A stretch of 64,000 nucleotides of DNA from an uncultured Eubacteriales bacterium (lineage in GTDB: Bacteria; Bacillota; Clostridia; Peptostreptococcales; Anaerovoracaceae). The DNA lies in the NCBI GenBank assembly GCA_902786855.1, contig CADAEH010000002.1, positions 245,244-309,243 of the forward strand. Reading direction: 5' to 3'. The notes below the pieces were generated by a model. The model made no database searches, had not been told where the DNA came from, and worked only from the letters and a program-made list of their open reading frames with translations. Positions 7,660-15,597 of this stretch are shown piece after piece. Position 1 is the first letter of the stretch; each line of letters opens with the position of its first letter. The position numbers and the translations under genes were made by a program.

Positions 7660-8688
7660 CTACTTCATGCACATCTCATCATCAGCCGGGAGGTCTTTCA
7701 GCCTGGCCGACGGCAATGACTGATACCAATATGCAACGCTTGTATAGTCATCATACCTCGAGCCTGTCCAGCCGAGGTTGTCTATTGTCATTCTGAACGA
7801 TTCCTCGAAATGGATCGGATCCGGCACGTGGAACCTGTACAGTAGAAACCGCTGCTGGCCGTTATAATTCTCGCGGTTGTCGCCATATATCGCATACATC
7901 CCGCTGTAATGCCCGCTGAATGTCTGGTACTGCTTTATATAAATGTCGTTTCCGAACGCGTATGAGCCGGTGAAGTAATCTTCGGTGCCTGTATAGTTGA
8001 TGGACGGATATACGTCATCGTCGATATACATCTTTGCCTCGCCTTCTACCCAGCAGGTATTATTGCCGTTCATGCCCGCGGCAAGTGTCACGCCAAGGAA
8101 CTGCCCTTTCCCCTTTATTCCATCAATGATAGTGTAGCTTCTTCCTTTGACGACCGGATGCTCCTGCCTGTACGAAGCGTGGAAATATGCTATGTTATCC
8201 GGTACGTCGCGTCTGCACCCCGTGATTATGTAGTATAGGTCTTCATCCCTGTCGCTGCGGTTCTCCATCGTTATGCGGCAGTGCTTCCTGAATGGCATCT
8301 CGAAGAAGCAATTGTACCCCCTGCCCGGAGCCACCAGCATTACAGCAGAGTTGAGCACCGGATATCTGCCGTCCCTGTCGGCGAAGTTCTCGTCATATGC
8401 ACAGCCGAAAAAAGCCGAAAGCGGCGCTTCGACCGATGGATATTCCTGTCCATCCCAGTACATGCGCAGGATAAAGCTGTGGCCGACATATCCGGTGAAC
8501 CACATGTTCTGGATCATGCCGGAGCCTTCCACCTCAGCGAGAGTGACCGTCTCTCCGGCGTGGATCGTCACAGTTGGAGATAGCTTAGTGCAGTCAGCCC
8601 CACGTGAGCCACCCCCACGTTCACCCGTAGGGTTCTCCGCAGAGAATGCGAAAGTCTTATCGTTATTAAGCATTGTGTAATCCTTCAT
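7660..8688 (-). CDS. DUF2961 / GH172 glycoside hydrolase
   Basis: 342 aa from the ATG at 8688, which has AAAGGA directly upstream; a longer frame to 8727 overlaps the preceding GNAT and has no better signal. Family features are the N-terminal ENPTGERGGGSRG, the central TGTEDYFTGSYAF motif around residue 220, and the C-terminal RFHVPDPIHFEESFRM. GH172 enzymes act on fructofuranosides or arabinofuranosides through a double jelly-roll fold and assemble as oligomers. No signal peptide is present, so it is likely cytosolic. It lies inside interval B of the island between a truncated GNAT and an Abi/HEPN pseudogene, with no transporter nearby. Confidence 0.85.
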   Translation of the reverse strand: MKDYTMLNNDKTFAFSAENPTGERGGGSRGADCTKLSPTVTIHAGETVTLAEVEGSGMIQNMWFTGYVGHSFILRMYWDGQEYPSVEAPLSAFFGCAYDENFADRDGRYPVLNSAVMLVAPGRGYNCFFEMPFRKHCRITMENRSDRDEDLYYIITGCRRDVPDNIAYFHASYRQEHPVVKGRSYTIIDGIKGKGQFLGVTLAAGMNGNNTCWVEGEAKMYIDDDVYPSINYTGTEDYFTGSYAFGNDIYIKQYQTFSGHYSGMYAIYGDNRENYNGQQRFLLYRFHVPDPIHFEESFRMTIDNLGWTGSRYDDYTSVAYWYQSLPSARLKDLPADDEMCMK

Positions 8689-8719
8689 GATTCCTTTCCA
8701 TTTCCGGGAACAGACCCTA

Positions 8720-9157
8720 TTAGTCATATTTTAAAAGGCTGACACTTTCCAGTGTCTTCCCCGTCAGCCTGTATGTAGTCCACTCGTCCATCTGTGCTGC
8801 GCCGAGCGAACGGTAGAAATCTATGCTTGGCTGGTTCCAGTCAAGGCATGCCCACTCCAGTCTGCCGCATCCTCTCTCAATGGTAATCTGTGCCAGCTTT
8901 ACGAGCAATCCCTTGCCGTAGCCTTTTCCGCGATATTCAGGCAGCACGAACAAGTCCTCAAGATATATTCCAGCTCGGCCGAGGAATGTTGAAAAGTTAT
9001 GGAAGAATAAGGCAAACCCGACTTCCTTGTCTCCCTCACAGGCAAAGATCACCTCTGCCTTTTTCTTCTCGAATATCCACTCCTTCAGGAGCTCCTCCGT
9101 TGCCACTACCTGATCTGACATCTTCTCATAGTCAGCCAGCGCTTTTATAAAGCACAA
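8720..9157 (-). CDS. GNAT acetyltransferase, N-terminus cut at the repeat
   Basis: The 145-residue frame uses a TTG at 9157 and has no proper start or ribosome binding site. Family homology (LILCFIKALADYEKMSD) begins at the very edge of the repeat copy ending at 9163, and an in-frame TAA inside the repeat lies directly before it. Compared with the intact relative at 3319-3789, residues 1-14 are missing. The rest is complete, including the acetyl-CoA loop in LPEYRGKGYGKGL. The gene was therefore cut at the repeat boundary and is probably not expressed as a working enzyme. Confidence 0.8.
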   Translation of the reverse strand: MCFIKALADYEKMSDQVVATEELLKEWIFEKKKAEVIFACEGDKEVGFALFFHNFSTFLGRAGIYLEDLFVLPEYRGKGYGKGLLVKLAQITIERGCGRLEWACLDWNQPSIDFYRSLGAAQMDEWTTYRLTGKTLESVSLLKYD

Positions 9158-9780
9158 TATGAGTTATACTGTACGGCATTTTCTGCCCATAGTTTAGCAT
9201 TATCAACATAAACATTATCTGAGTAATTAAACCCTTCATCCAGAATGAAATCGACAGCCTTTGTATAATCTTCCGAAAGAATATATGCCAATAGTTTACC
9301 GACATCGATCTTAAGTGGGCTCGCGGCTATTATGTTGTCAAAATCCCCTTTCACAATCATTGTATGATTTCCGTCTTCCGGAGGATAGTCGTAATGCAGC
9401 CGGTAATCCCCATTTACTCCATGGTAAGTAATTCCTGTAAGCTCATTGTCGAAAACGAAACCATCTATTGTGCTTAACGTTAATTCATATCTGTATTTTC
9501 CGCCGGCAACTGCTATGTTTTCGCCACCTACAGTCAGTTCATAGCTTTCGTCACTTATATCGATCCACTTTTCACTTACAACATTTACTTTGTCCGATAA
9601 AGAAGGATCAAGCTCAACCGAAAACTGCGGCGTATCTCCGGCCCACAGTAAAGTGCAGATGTTTTTTATATCTACAAATATCTTCTGTTCTTCAGCAGCA
9701 TTATCCTCCGCATATACAGAGATCAAGCCTCCCATAAGGACCGTAACTGCAGCCAGTAATATAACGAATGTTTTTTTCAT
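9145..9780 (-). CDS. Secreted protein, C-terminus runs through the repeat
   Basis: The start is the ATG at 9780 (MKKTFVILLAAVTVLMGG), with GGGG 7 nt upstream; a longer frame to 9825 is less likely. Residues 1-25 are a signal peptide ending near VYAED. The remaining about 170 residues are beta-rich and unrecognised (YHGVNGDYRLHYDYPPEDG). After residue 194 the frame enters the repeat copy at 9163-9199, which is translated as AKLWAENAVQYN, and stops 5 codons later in the next interval. The natural C-terminus is thus probably missing. The start overlaps the stop of a small upstream ORF (TGATG). Confidence 0.65.
   Translation of the reverse strand: MKKTFVILLAAVTVLMGGLISVYAEDNAAEEQKIFVDIKNICTLLWAGDTPQFSVELDPSLSDKVNVVSEKWIDISDESYELTVGGENIAVAGGKYRYELTLSTIDGFVFDNELTGITYHGVNGDYRLHYDYPPEDGNHTMIVKGDFDNIIAASPLKIDVGKLLAYILSEDYTKAVDFILDEGFNYSDNVYVDNAKLWAENAVQYNSYCAL
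9163..9199 (-). CRISPR. CRISPR-like repeat, copy 2 (middle)
   Basis: Exact match to the copies at 6749 and 11387. It separates interval A (9200-11386) from interval B (6786-9162). A secreted-protein gene is cut on one side and a GNAT gene on the other, and deleting the repeat would not join them into one gene. It is translated in frame as part of the 9145-9780 reading frame. Confidence 0.78.
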
Positions 9781-9961
9781 CACAGTACCCCTTCCCCTGT
9801 CTTCCTGTTCCATTTCCTTGCCCATACTTCCAAAATATCGTCATAGTATTTCGGATTCATCAGGCGCATTGCCCAGAACGCGCCAAAGGCTCCTGCAACT
9901 ATAGTGATCCAGTATCTTATGCGGTCTCTTTTTCACTCGTTCCGATCCCTCCCTTTTTCAT
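9780..9961 (-). pseudogene. Small membrane protein gene, one-base frameshift
   Basis: An ATG at 9961 overlaps the MATE stop (ATGA) and a TGA at 9780-9782 overlaps the next start (TGATG), so the space behaves like a coupled gene. The first frame (MKKGGIGTSEKETA) stops early. The -1 frame from an A5 run at about 9926 reads RDRIRYWITIVAGAFGAFW and on to WARKWNRKTGEGVL, with one hydrophobic segment, giving about 61 residues. It is either a one-base deletion or slippage at GAAAAAG. Confidence 0.4.
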
Positions 9962-11346
9962 TGTCCTCTGTCCGTTATACTGTATGCAGAGCTATACCCT
10001 TTCCGGTTCTCTATCTTTCGTATGGTGTGGAAGTAACTGAATACGAGGACAACTACCGCACCACCCCATGCTGCTACCTCCGCTATAAAAAGGCCGTCCT
10101 CTCCTATGACTCTTGCTAATATGAGCGCAGAAGCTACTCTCATGATCAGCTCTGCGAATGCAGATACCATTGGCAGGAATGTATTGCCCAGGCCCTGAGT
10201 AGATGAGCGGAAAATATACAGAAGATAAAGCACCGGCAGGCACACACACATTATAGCAAGATACCTGTACGCCACATTCACCGTAGCTTCTATTTCTTCA
10301 GCCGTGCCCGAAACAAATCCCGACAGTATCATACGTCCTGTAAGCAGCATTACAGCCGCTATGACACATGCAGTTGCAATTGCTGCCCAGAAGGCAGATC
10401 TTACACCTTCATGAATGCGATCGATCCGTCCTGCTCCGAGATTCTGCGCGACATATGTTGTCATTGCAAAGCCGAACGATGATGTAGCGATCTCCAGTAC
10501 GCCGTGCATCTTTGCACCGGCTGTGAAGCCTGCAATGAATATGACGCTGAATGTATTCACTACAGACTGTACGACCATTCCGCCTACGACGATAAGAAAA
10601 TTCTGCAGCATCATAGGCGCGCTCAGTATCGCGATCGATCGCAGCAGCGGGATATCCGGGACAAGGTCAGCGCGTCTTATATGGAGCTGCCTGATCCTGA
10701 GTATAGCCGGCAGACAAAATACAGCAGAAAAGAACTGTGCGATTATCGTAGCCCAGGCGGCGCCGCCTATCCCCCATCTGAAAACACGTACAAAAAGAAG
10801 ATCAAGCGCTATGTTGATCACAGATGCAGTAATCATCGAATACAGCGGAGTCCTGCTGTCGCCAAGAGCTCTGAGTGTTGATGCCAGAAGATTATACGCA
10901 GTTATGACCGGTATCCCGGCATAAGAGATCTTCAGGTATATCAGCGCCTGCGGTATCAGCTCTTCCGGTGTTCCGAGGAACTTCAGCATTTCCGGGGCCA
11001 GCAGTTCACCGGCCGCCATCAGGCAGACTGCAAAACCTGCACACAGAACTATGGAATTGCCAAAGCCTTTGCGAAGCCTGCTCTCATCGCCCCGTCCGAA
11101 CGAATGCGCAAGGGTGATCGATACACCTTGTGACAGTCCCATTACCACTCCGAGAAATATCCAGTTTGGCCACGTAGATGCGCCAAGCGCTGCCAGAGCC
11201 GCGACACCAAGAGTCTTGCCCACTATCATGCTGTCGGCAACTGAATACATCTGCTGGAATATATTCCCGATCATCAGAGGAAACGCAAAGGTTACGATCA
11301 GCCTTACGGGCTTCCCCTCAGTCATAAGTTTAACGTGTGACTTCAT
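9958..11346 (-). CDS. MATE family efflux transporter
   Basis: 462 aa, about 12 membrane helices, full length. The N-terminus (KPVRLIVTFAFPLMIGNIFQ, then SVADSMIVGKTLGVAALAALGAS) and the repeated second half are characteristic of the MATE/DinF exporters, which expel cationic drugs or metabolites using Na+ or H+ gradients. It is the first gene of interval A, 41 bp after the leader-proximal repeat, with its own extended -10 element (TGCTATAAT, 11370-11378). No good Shine-Dalgarno sequence is seen. The substrate is unknown. Confidence 0.9.
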   Translation of the reverse strand: MKSHVKLMTEGKPVRLIVTFAFPLMIGNIFQQMYSVADSMIVGKTLGVAALAALGASTWPNWIFLGVVMGLSQGVSITLAHSFGRGDESRLRKGFGNSIVLCAGFAVCLMAAGELLAPEMLKFLGTPEELIPQALIYLKISYAGIPVITAYNLLASTLRALGDSRTPLYSMITASVINIALDLLFVRVFRWGIGGAAWATIIAQFFSAVFCLPAILRIRQLHIRRADLVPDIPLLRSIAILSAPMMLQNFLIVVGGMVVQSVVNTFSVIFIAGFTAGAKMHGVLEIATSSFGFAMTTYVAQNLGAGRIDRIHEGVRSAFWAAIATACVIAAVMLLTGRMILSGFVSGTAEEIEATVNVAYRYLAIMCVCLPVLYLLYIFRSSTQGLGNTFLPMVSAFAELIMRVASALILARVIGEDGLFIAEVAAWGGAVVVLVFSYFHTIRKIENRKGYSSAYSITDRGQ

Positions 11347-11369
11347 AGTCCATTTCCATACCTGTTCTG

Positions 11370-11378
11370 ATTATAGCA
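11370..11378 (-). promoter_or_regulatory. Extended -10 promoter of MATE gene
   Basis: On the minus strand the sequence reads TGCTATAAT, a perfect extended -10, 24 bp before the MATE start and 9 bp from the repeat copy at 11387. The -35 position would fall inside the repeat (GTACAG) and is weak. The gene can thus be transcribed independently of the leader. Confidence 0.55.
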
Positions 11379-11386
11379 CAGCAGGC

Positions 11387-11423
11387 GTTATACTGTACGG
11401 CATTTTCTGCCCATAGTTTAGCA
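11387..11423 (-). CRISPR. CRISPR-like repeat, copy 1 (leader-proximal)
   Basis: Exact match to the other two copies. It lies 115 bp beyond the cas2 stop, the position of the first repeat of a type II array. No second copy follows within about 70 bp, so there is no ordinary short spacer; the next copy is 2,187 bp away. Confidence 0.8.
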
Positions 11424-11538
11424 CGTTATTTTGTTACGATTATTCTATCATATACCAAATATAGCAACAACTATGTCAATTGAGCTGTTGGTTTATTCAT
11501 TTCCCGCAAATGTTCTTCCTGCATATATGAATGCCTTA
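11424..11538 (-). promoter_or_regulatory. Leader-like AT-rich region after cas2
   Basis: 115 bp between the cas2 stop and the first repeat, AT-rich and without an ORF. On the minus strand it has a consensus -35 (TTGACA) followed at non-ideal spacing by TATATGATAGAAT, a candidate promoter pointing into the array. Its position and composition match a CRISPR leader; function is inferred. Confidence 0.5.
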
Positions 11539-11844
11539 TCAAATCAGAATATGTCCGTTTTTCCCAACCACATCCTCTTGCCGGTCATGACCACCTGTTA
11601 AATACCAGATATTATCATATTGCTTTTCTGTCATCCGTATTACACGGATCACTCCTGACCCAGGATCATGCGTTTCCAATCTCCGGATATGTTTTTCAGC
11701 TGTTTTTCTGCTGGGCGTGATCCGCATAAATAGTTCGGTACCAATTCTGAGATATCCATCAGAGTACAGGAACTTTCTCAACTCAGTATATGCCATCTTT
11801 GTACCTCTCTTGTTTGTAGGATCCAAAAGTACCAGAATCCGCAT
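11539..11844 (-). CDS. cas2: CRISPR-associated protein Cas2
   Basis: 101 aa from the ATG at 11844 (MRILVLLDPTNKRG), which has AGGAG 9 nt upstream; another ATG at 11853 abuts the binding site. Beta strand 1 ends with the conserved Asp8. The rest matches type II Cas2: RKFLYSDGYLRIGTELFMRI, then GVIRVIRMTEKQYDNIWYL. Cas2 dimers bridge two Cas1 dimers and set the length of captured DNA during spacer integration. Relative to common Cas2 the usual FDLP is LLDPT. It is 18 bp downstream of cas1 and is the last cas gene. Confidence 0.9.
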   Translation of the reverse strand: MRILVLLDPTNKRGTKMAYTELRKFLYSDGYLRIGTELFMRITPSRKTAEKHIRRLETHDPGSGVIRVIRMTEKQYDNIWYLTGGHDRQEDVVGKNGHILI

Positions 11845-11862
11845 TATTATCATCTCCTCACT

Positions 11863-12765
11863 TTATTCCTTGACTGCTTCCAAGACTTCTATCGGCAGAA
11901 TTATCGGAAGTTTTAAATTGCTGGCATCACCGGTAACAATCCTGTTACGAAAACTCCCAACCATCTCATCTATTCCTGATAATACGGACACTTTCGTATC
12001 ATTGACCATACACGCATGGTGCAGTACCATTGCAATTTCCTTTCTTTTGGAACGGCTTAATACAGTAGAAGTTCCAGGATCACGCAGGGCAATCAAGTCC
12101 ACCATTGCTCTCCAGGGCTCAATCAGATCATCAGCCAGATTAAATGCGTTAAGATAATTGTCATGATGAATGCCAAGAGCAGGCTGAAAACCAGCTAGTA
12201 TTACAGCGCGGATTATTGCATTACGTATGACAGCATATCCATAATTTAAGCAGCTGTTCACCGGATCATCATTACGCCTGTTAAGGCCAGGATGAAGGTA
12301 ATGGAAATAGTCTTTCGCCGCATTAGCCTCTATTGCATCTATTTCATCTGAAGCAGTTGACGTATAGCGGAGGATTTTTTCAGAGCCATCCCTTCCAAGC
12401 AAGGTAAGTGCTCGCGCCTGGTTTTCGATCTTCCGCATTATTATTTGTTTCCAAATTTGATCCTTTACATCTGAGTTGAGCATTATCTGGTTTCGCATAA
12501 CTAAGGCCTGTCTGACATTTGAACGAATTGGAACAAGCATGCAGGACGGATGATATTTTTCATCAATTATCATTAAAGAAATCCCCGCCTCTGCGATCTG
12601 AGCTTGTGCCATAGTAGACATCCTGATATTCGCCCCGCTGCATACTATCGTTGTCAGATCCTCCAATGGAATCATTATAATTCCATCCTGATTTGTGATT
12701 TCGAGCTGAGACTTTCGCACATGGATCTCAGCAGAAGTACTGATTTCTAATGTCCTGAAGCCCAT
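11863..12765 (-). CDS. cas1: CRISPR integrase Cas1, type II-like
   Basis: 300 aa, full length. The N-terminal beta domain starts MGFRTLEIST, as in type II Cas1. The catalytic set is intact: Glu146 in IEANAAKDYF, His201 in GIHHDNYLNAF, and Glu216 in DDLIEPWR, the same spacing as in the type II-A enzyme. Cas1 joins captured DNA to repeats by two transesterifications. A perfect GAAGGAGGG precedes the ATG and a promoter lies at 12809-12837. No cas9, csn2 or cas4 is adjacent or elsewhere in the window; upstream is noncoding DNA and then an integrase module. Confidence 0.95.
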   Translation of the reverse strand: MGFRTLEISTSAEIHVRKSQLEITNQDGIIMIPLEDLTTIVCSGANIRMSTMAQAQIAEAGISLMIIDEKYHPSCMLVPIRSNVRQALVMRNQIMLNSDVKDQIWKQIIMRKIENQARALTLLGRDGSEKILRYTSTASDEIDAIEANAAKDYFHYLHPGLNRRNDDPVNSCLNYGYAVIRNAIIRAVILAGFQPALGIHHDNYLNAFNLADDLIEPWRAMVDLIALRDPGTSTVLSRSKRKEIAMVLHHACMVNDTKVSVLSGIDEMVGSFRNRIVTGDASNLKLPIILPIEVLEAVKE

Positions 12766-12808
12766 AATTGGTCCCTCCTTCTAACAAATAATCAATTCAG
12801 ATGGATTC

Positions 12809-12837
12809 TTAATACCAAAACAAGACCACGAAAACAA
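12809..12837 (-). promoter_or_regulatory. Promoter of cas1-cas2
   Basis: Minus-strand TTGTTT (12832-12837), a 17-bp spacer and TATTAA (12809-12814), about 43 bp before the cas1 start. It indicates that cas1-cas2 form their own two-gene transcript and have not simply lost an upstream cas9 from a read-through operon. Confidence 0.5.
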
Positions 12838-13624
12838 TATACCTTACGGTTGAATAGGTGTTTAATTATATGCATACGGAACGACTGTAGAATGATAGCA
12901 AGCAGAGGAAAATTGCTCCTACTCACAATTTTCCAGCCTTGGTGTCAGGACCCCAAACCCCGACCAAAAGCAATGTCATGACATCGGTTTTTGCAAATAA
13001 AATTTGTCAGTCGACTCATATATCCTTTTATAAAAAACGTCTGCAAAAATACTGGTCTTGACCTGGGTTTTTGATCTAAAACAGCCCTGAAAACGCACAG
13101 TCCAAACATACTTATAAATATCACTTAATAATCATGAGCGTTCATACATTAGTACCTCTTTCAGGTGTGAGCGTTCACATCATGCGGGGTTTCAGGGGCT
13201 TGCCCCAGAGGTGCGAAGTTGCCGATGAGCGCTACTTTGCTCTGCTTGCTACCCTTATGCATGCGCATTTTGTACTTTATAAAAACAAAATGAGTGCTCA
13301 AAACATATTGACGAACATTTGTTCTTTATTATATGATTGCCTTGCACTCAAACAGAGCGCTCCGGTGGGATGACACCAGTACTTTGACAACTGAATAATG
13401 TCGTTTTGAGGATACTGAAGTTGGTATCGGATTCTCCCCTTCTATTTGCTGCATACGACCACAATGATGTACATGTAGTCCAACTCCCGCATTTAACTAT
13501 GCACGTACATTGGCCCAAATCAAATCTCTTTTGTTGGCTATTTGTACACAAAGGTTAGATGCAGATTTAAAGCTGATGTGGACCGTTATTTCTTCTTTGC
13601 AGTAAAGGAGACGTTTGTTCACAT
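12838..13624. other. 787-bp noncoding region of the island
   Basis: No convincing ORF on either strand. It contains a 9-bp hairpin (GGAAAATTG at 12907-12915 with CAATTTTCC at 12926-12934), a GGGGC-TT-GCCCC hairpin at 13195-13206, and TGAGCGTTCA twice (about 13135 and 13168). Such structured spacers between divergent modules can hold origins, transfer sites or small RNAs; I cannot assign one. No match to the 37-bp repeat (as a tracrRNA anti-repeat would show) is visible by eye. Confidence 0.5.
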
Positions 13625-14122
13625 ATGAGCAGAAGGAAGAGATTTATTCCGAAAGATATTGAGTCGGCGAAAGGAGTAGGCGACACATCGGCCAATATCT
13701 ACCGCAGCATGTTGCTGCACCCGGCATGCAAGGATCTCACGGCCAGCCAGTTCAGGTTGTATGTATATTGCAAATCCGAATTATACGGAAAGAACCGGCA
13801 TGACCTTGATGGATTCCCTGCATATGTACGGGAAGATCCGGCGTATTTTACGTTCAACAAGGCGAAGTGGCAAAAGGATGGATTATATGGTCTGTACTCC
13901 AATTCCGGGCAGTTCTACAGGGATATAAAAGCTCTAATAGAGCATGGCTTTATAGACTGTGTACAGAGCGGATACAGCACGAGGACAAAGAGCTTGTACA
14001 AGTTCTCAACCAGATGGCAGTTGTGGGGAACAGAAAACTTCACAGTGCCGACGAGTGTGATGACTACCTCGATGCTCCGGGAATTGAATAAAGAAGGCAG
14101 CAGCTCAGATGATGAGAAGTAA
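13625..14122 (+). CDS. Island protein, possible winged-helix (165 aa)
   Basis: Not recognised as a named family. It is basic at the N-terminus (MSRRKRFIPKDIE), then has ASQFRLYVYCKSELYGKN and a segment NSGQFYRDIKALIEHGFID followed by a beta-hairpin-like stretch, which fits a winged-helix DNA-binding fold such as replication initiators or excision/regulatory factors of integrative elements. AAAGGAG lies 14 nt before the ATG, a long spacing. It precedes the integrase gene in the same direction with a 197-bp gap in which I see nothing. A role in element control is inferred from position only. Confidence 0.6.
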   Translation: MSRRKRFIPKDIESAKGVGDTSANIYRSMLLHPACKDLTASQFRLYVYCKSELYGKNRHDLDGFPAYVREDPAYFTFNKAKWQKDGLYGLYSNSGQFYRDIKALIEHGFIDCVQSGYSTRTKSLYKFSTRWQLWGTENFTVPTSVMTTSMLRELNKEGSSSDDEK

Positions 14123-14319
14123 TAACTGGCTGTTTCACTCTTGTCACAAGATGCCTGCCGTACTTATTACAGATCTTGACCAAGTATCGGGTATTCCAGA
14201 GGATTGCTTATTACACATACGCAATAACAGTCCGGCAACCTTATGGTTCTTCTTGGTACAGATCTGCTACAGATTATATAAATATTTACCATACCACGCG
14301 CCAATAAGGAGGCGATCTT

Positions 14320-15594
14320 ATGACTAGTAAGACGCCTCACGAAGAAATCCGGCTTCAGGACCTTTACAGCGCAGATGATGTCTTGTCAACGATATACGAA
14401 CAAGGTATATTGGACGAAGATGGCGTGCGACTCATTATGAGAAAAAAGCACCTGCAATTCGTGCTCAGTCATCATGAGCACAAGATCTGGCAATCTGCAG
14501 ACGGGCGCTGGAAAACATATATAACAGATGAGGAATCCGGTAAACGGAAACAGATCTCCAGAGAATCTAGAGAAGATCTGGAAGACTTTCTCTATGACAA
14601 GTATCTTGCAGAGGATGAGGAGCTGGCGAAGAAACGCGCTACCATGGAGTCTTTGTATGACGATTGGGCTGAGTATAAGAGCCTTTTCGTCTCAGAGGCT
14701 ACGATCAAAAGAGACAGAAACACATGGAAAGCCTTATATAAAGACGCACCCATTGTGAAAAAACCTCTTGTCTCTATTACGAAAACAGAGCTGGAGCGAT
14801 GGTTGCTCAGTGTAATTCGTTCAAAGAATATGAACAGCCACCAGTTCACCAACTTTATCAGTGTCGTAAGGCAGCTTATGGCGTATGCGGAAGAAATCGG
14901 AATAATAGAAAGCAACCCGGCCGAGAAGATCCACATACAAAAGAAGCGCATTCTCAAGCCTGAAGTCAAAGGACCTGCAATAACTCAGGTCTTCATGGAG
15001 GATGAGAGACAGATGCTGATAAAGCATGCGATGGAACAGTATGCTAAGCACAGAGATACTGTCCAGATTTTCACATCGCTGGCGATCGCATTCCTGCTAT
15101 ACGTCCCTCTCAGAAGAGGCGAACTCGTCGCTCTCAGATTTGATGATCTTGACGGGAACCGCCTTTACCTTACCGACTCATACAGTCATGATATGAAATG
15201 CCTTAAAGGCCGTCTCAAAGATATCGAAGGATGGAGGACCGTGGATGTTGTCCCTCCTGCCCTGGAGATAATCGAAAAGATCCGGCAGGAAAGGATCAGA
15301 CTGGGCATGCCGACAGATGGATGCATATTCACTGTTAATGAAAAGTATAGCAGTCTGTATTCTGCCCTCGGTAAGTCTATCAATAAATACTGTGATGAGC
15401 TCGGAATACCTAGAAGGAGTCTGCACAAGACAAGGAAGACCTGCGCATCCAAGATGCATGCTGATGGTGTCAATGATTTGATCATTCAGGCACAGCTTGG
15501 GCACAAAGACCTCAGAACGACATTTAACTCGTATTGCTACGACGTTACTACTGACGCGGAGAGATACCGAGCAATTTCAGCATCACTGGCCTAG
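14320..15594 (+). CDS. Tyrosine site-specific integrase of the island
   Basis: 424 aa. N-terminal arm-binding region to about 100, core-binding SAM-like domain about 105-205 (TMESLYDDWAEYKSLFVSE), catalytic domain about 230-420. Catalytic residues visible: Arg266 in PLRRGELVALR, His369-x-x-Arg372 in LHKTRKTC, His395 in QLGHKDLRTT, and Tyr405 in FNSYCYD. It recombines the element with the 20-bp core at the tRNA-Ala 3' end, 156 bp downstream. AAGGAGG precedes the ATG. It is of the Tn916/phage family type with a longer N-terminus. Confidence 0.93.
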   Translation: MTSKTPHEEIRLQDLYSADDVLSTIYEQGILDEDGVRLIMRKKHLQFVLSHHEHKIWQSADGRWKTYITDEESGKRKQISRESREDLEDFLYDKYLAEDEELAKKRATMESLYDDWAEYKSLFVSEATIKRDRNTWKALYKDAPIVKKPLVSITKTELERWLLSVIRSKNMNSHQFTNFISVVRQLMAYAEEIGIIESNPAEKIHIQKKRILKPEVKGPAITQVFMEDERQMLIKHAMEQYAKHRDTVQIFTSLAIAFLLYVPLRRGELVALRFDDLDGNRLYLTDSYSHDMKCLKGRLKDIEGWRTVDVVPPALEIIEKIRQERIRLGMPTDGCIFTVNEKYSSLYSALGKSINKYCDELGIPRRSLHKTRKTCASKMHADGVNDLIIQAQLGHKDLRTTFNSYCYDVTTDAERYRAISASLA

Positions 15595-15597
15595 GTC

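Noticed and set aside
6749-11423. The repeats as integron attC sites
   Set aside because: No integron-type integrase, copies are identical rather than variable, they show no long hairpin, and the inserts cut genes; position after cas2 fits CRISPR better.
6749-11423. An ordinary CRISPR array with short spacers
   Set aside because: No two copies lie within 2 kb and I see no degenerate copies at 60-70 bp spacing.
13134-13373. 79-codon plus-strand ORF between cas1 and the island protein
   Set aside because: No ribosome binding site or recognisable domain; it includes a hairpin and direct repeats, so it is listed as noncoding.
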